64,000 bases of DNA from an uncultured Tessaracoccus sp. (GTDB taxonomy: Bacteria; Actinomycetota; Actinomycetes; Propionibacteriales; Propionibacteriaceae). The notes below the pieces were generated by a model that saw nothing but the letters and a program-made list of their open reading frames with translations, had not been told where the DNA came from and searched no databases. The stretch's first letter is position 1, and each line of letters starts with the position of its first letter. The DNA lies in NCBI RefSeq assembly GCF_947286155.1, contig NZ_CAMYPD010000005.1, positions 1 through 64,000 of the forward strand. Direction: 5' to 3'. The translations under genes were made by a program, and so were the position numbers. Below are positions 63,653 through 64,000 of the stretch, piece after piece.

Positions 63653-64000
63653 TTACGGGTTCCGCAGGGTCACCGCCGAGGACATACGTCGAACGCCTTC
63701 CTCGATGATCTCTGGGCTAGTGGCGAGGTTGACGCGCAGCCACTGCGCCGTCTCTGGCGCGAAGTCGGCGCCGAAGTTGAAACGCACCCGGCCCTGCTCG
63801 TGGAAGAACGCACCTGGATTGTCGATGCCCAGTGGCGTGCAGTCCAACCAGGCAAGGTAGGTGCCCTCGGCTGGTTCGTAGCGCAGCATGGGCAGGTGCT
63901 CACCCACCAGATCGGCGAACAGCCGACGGTTGCGCTCCAGCTCACCTTGGAGTTCGACGATCCACTCGCGGCAGTGGGTGAGGGCCGCCGTGTGAGCGAG
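63653..64000 (-). CDS. PatB/MalY-type PLP aminotransferase / C-S lyase, partial
   Basis: Only the C-terminal 115 residues are in the window; the frame is open to base 64000. HTAALTHCREWIVELQGEL, EPAEGTYLAWLDCTPLGIDNPGAFFHEQGRVRFNFGADF and WLRVNLATSPEIIEEGVRRM match the C-terminal small domain of MalY/PatB cystathionine beta-lyase-like enzymes of aminotransferase class I/II; the Arg in LRVNLATS is the carboxylate-binding residue. Which reaction it does cannot be decided from this part. Confidence 0.85.
   Translation of the reverse strand, partial: LAHTAALTHCREWIVELQGELERNRRLFADLVGEHLPMLRYEPAEGTYLAWLDCTPLGIDNPGAFFHEQGRVRFNFGADFAPETAQWLRVNLATSPEIIEEGVRRMSSAVTLRNP

Overview
The window is GC-rich DNA (about two thirds G+C by eye) with tightly packed genes, many 1-11 bp start/stop overlaps and frequent GTG/TTG starts. 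This fits an actinobacterium. The fused BluB-CobT gene (35597-37354), the dnaK-grpE-dnaJ-hspR operon with HAIR sites, GTP-type PEP carboxykinase and the MoxR/DUF58/FHA clusters suggest the family Propionibacteriaceae. The genus cannot be decided from sequence reading alone.

Layout. 1-2028: end of nadB and nadC (NAD synthesis). 2171-6102: a five-gene overlapping minus-strand operon (DUF4129 protein, small membrane protein, MoxR ATPase, DUF58 protein, membrane protein). 6153-11859: FlK-like thioesterase, pckG, ldh, a secreted vWA protein and a ZIP metal transporter. 12588-15115: gnd translationally coupled to a PfkB-family sugar kinase. 15170-19806: Fic protein, VapBC, a LarA-family nickel enzyme, a secreted protein and HepT/MntA. 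19890-30047: GH38 alpha-mannosidase, then a compact operon larE-larB-larC-lacI-uxaC-uxuB. 30189-35105: hydrolase and the DnaK chaperone operon. 35597-40753: bluB-cobT fusion, hrpB and a DUF1707 protein. 40978-42941: two tandem secreted proteins ending in a bare LPSTG motif. 43082-49790: nadE, a GNAT acetyltransferase, thrC, DoxX, a two-component system and deoC. 49836-63575: a second, larger MoxR/DUF58 operon with two FHA proteins, a transglutaminase-fold membrane protein lacking its catalytic Cys and His, and a 2071-residue Ig/FN3-repeat surface protein. 63653-64000: end of a PatB/MalY-type aminotransferase.

How the genes may work together. The lar genes build a nickel-pincer cofactor and sit in one operon with glucuronate isomerase and fructuronate reductase. 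The LarA-type enzyme and a gnd-sugar kinase pair lie close by. I infer a possible route glucuronate -> fructuronate -> mannonate -> (LarA-type C2 epimerase) gluconate -> 6-phosphogluconate -> ribulose 5-phosphate, which would bypass mannonate dehydratase and KDG. This is inference: the substrate of the LarA protein cannot be read from sequence.

The other striking property is a set of unrelated palindromic repeat families (here PAL-A to PAL-D plus single elements). Pairs of the same family often bracket one transcription unit: PAL-A around the first MoxR operon and around the lar-uxa operon, PAL-B around fic, PAL-C around bluB-cobT. A half copy of PAL-C lies in frame inside hrpB. I found no tRNA, rRNA, CRISPR array, insertion sequence or prophage gene. 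There is no gene-free stretch over 300 bases apart from 22965-23283 and 35106-35596, both described below.
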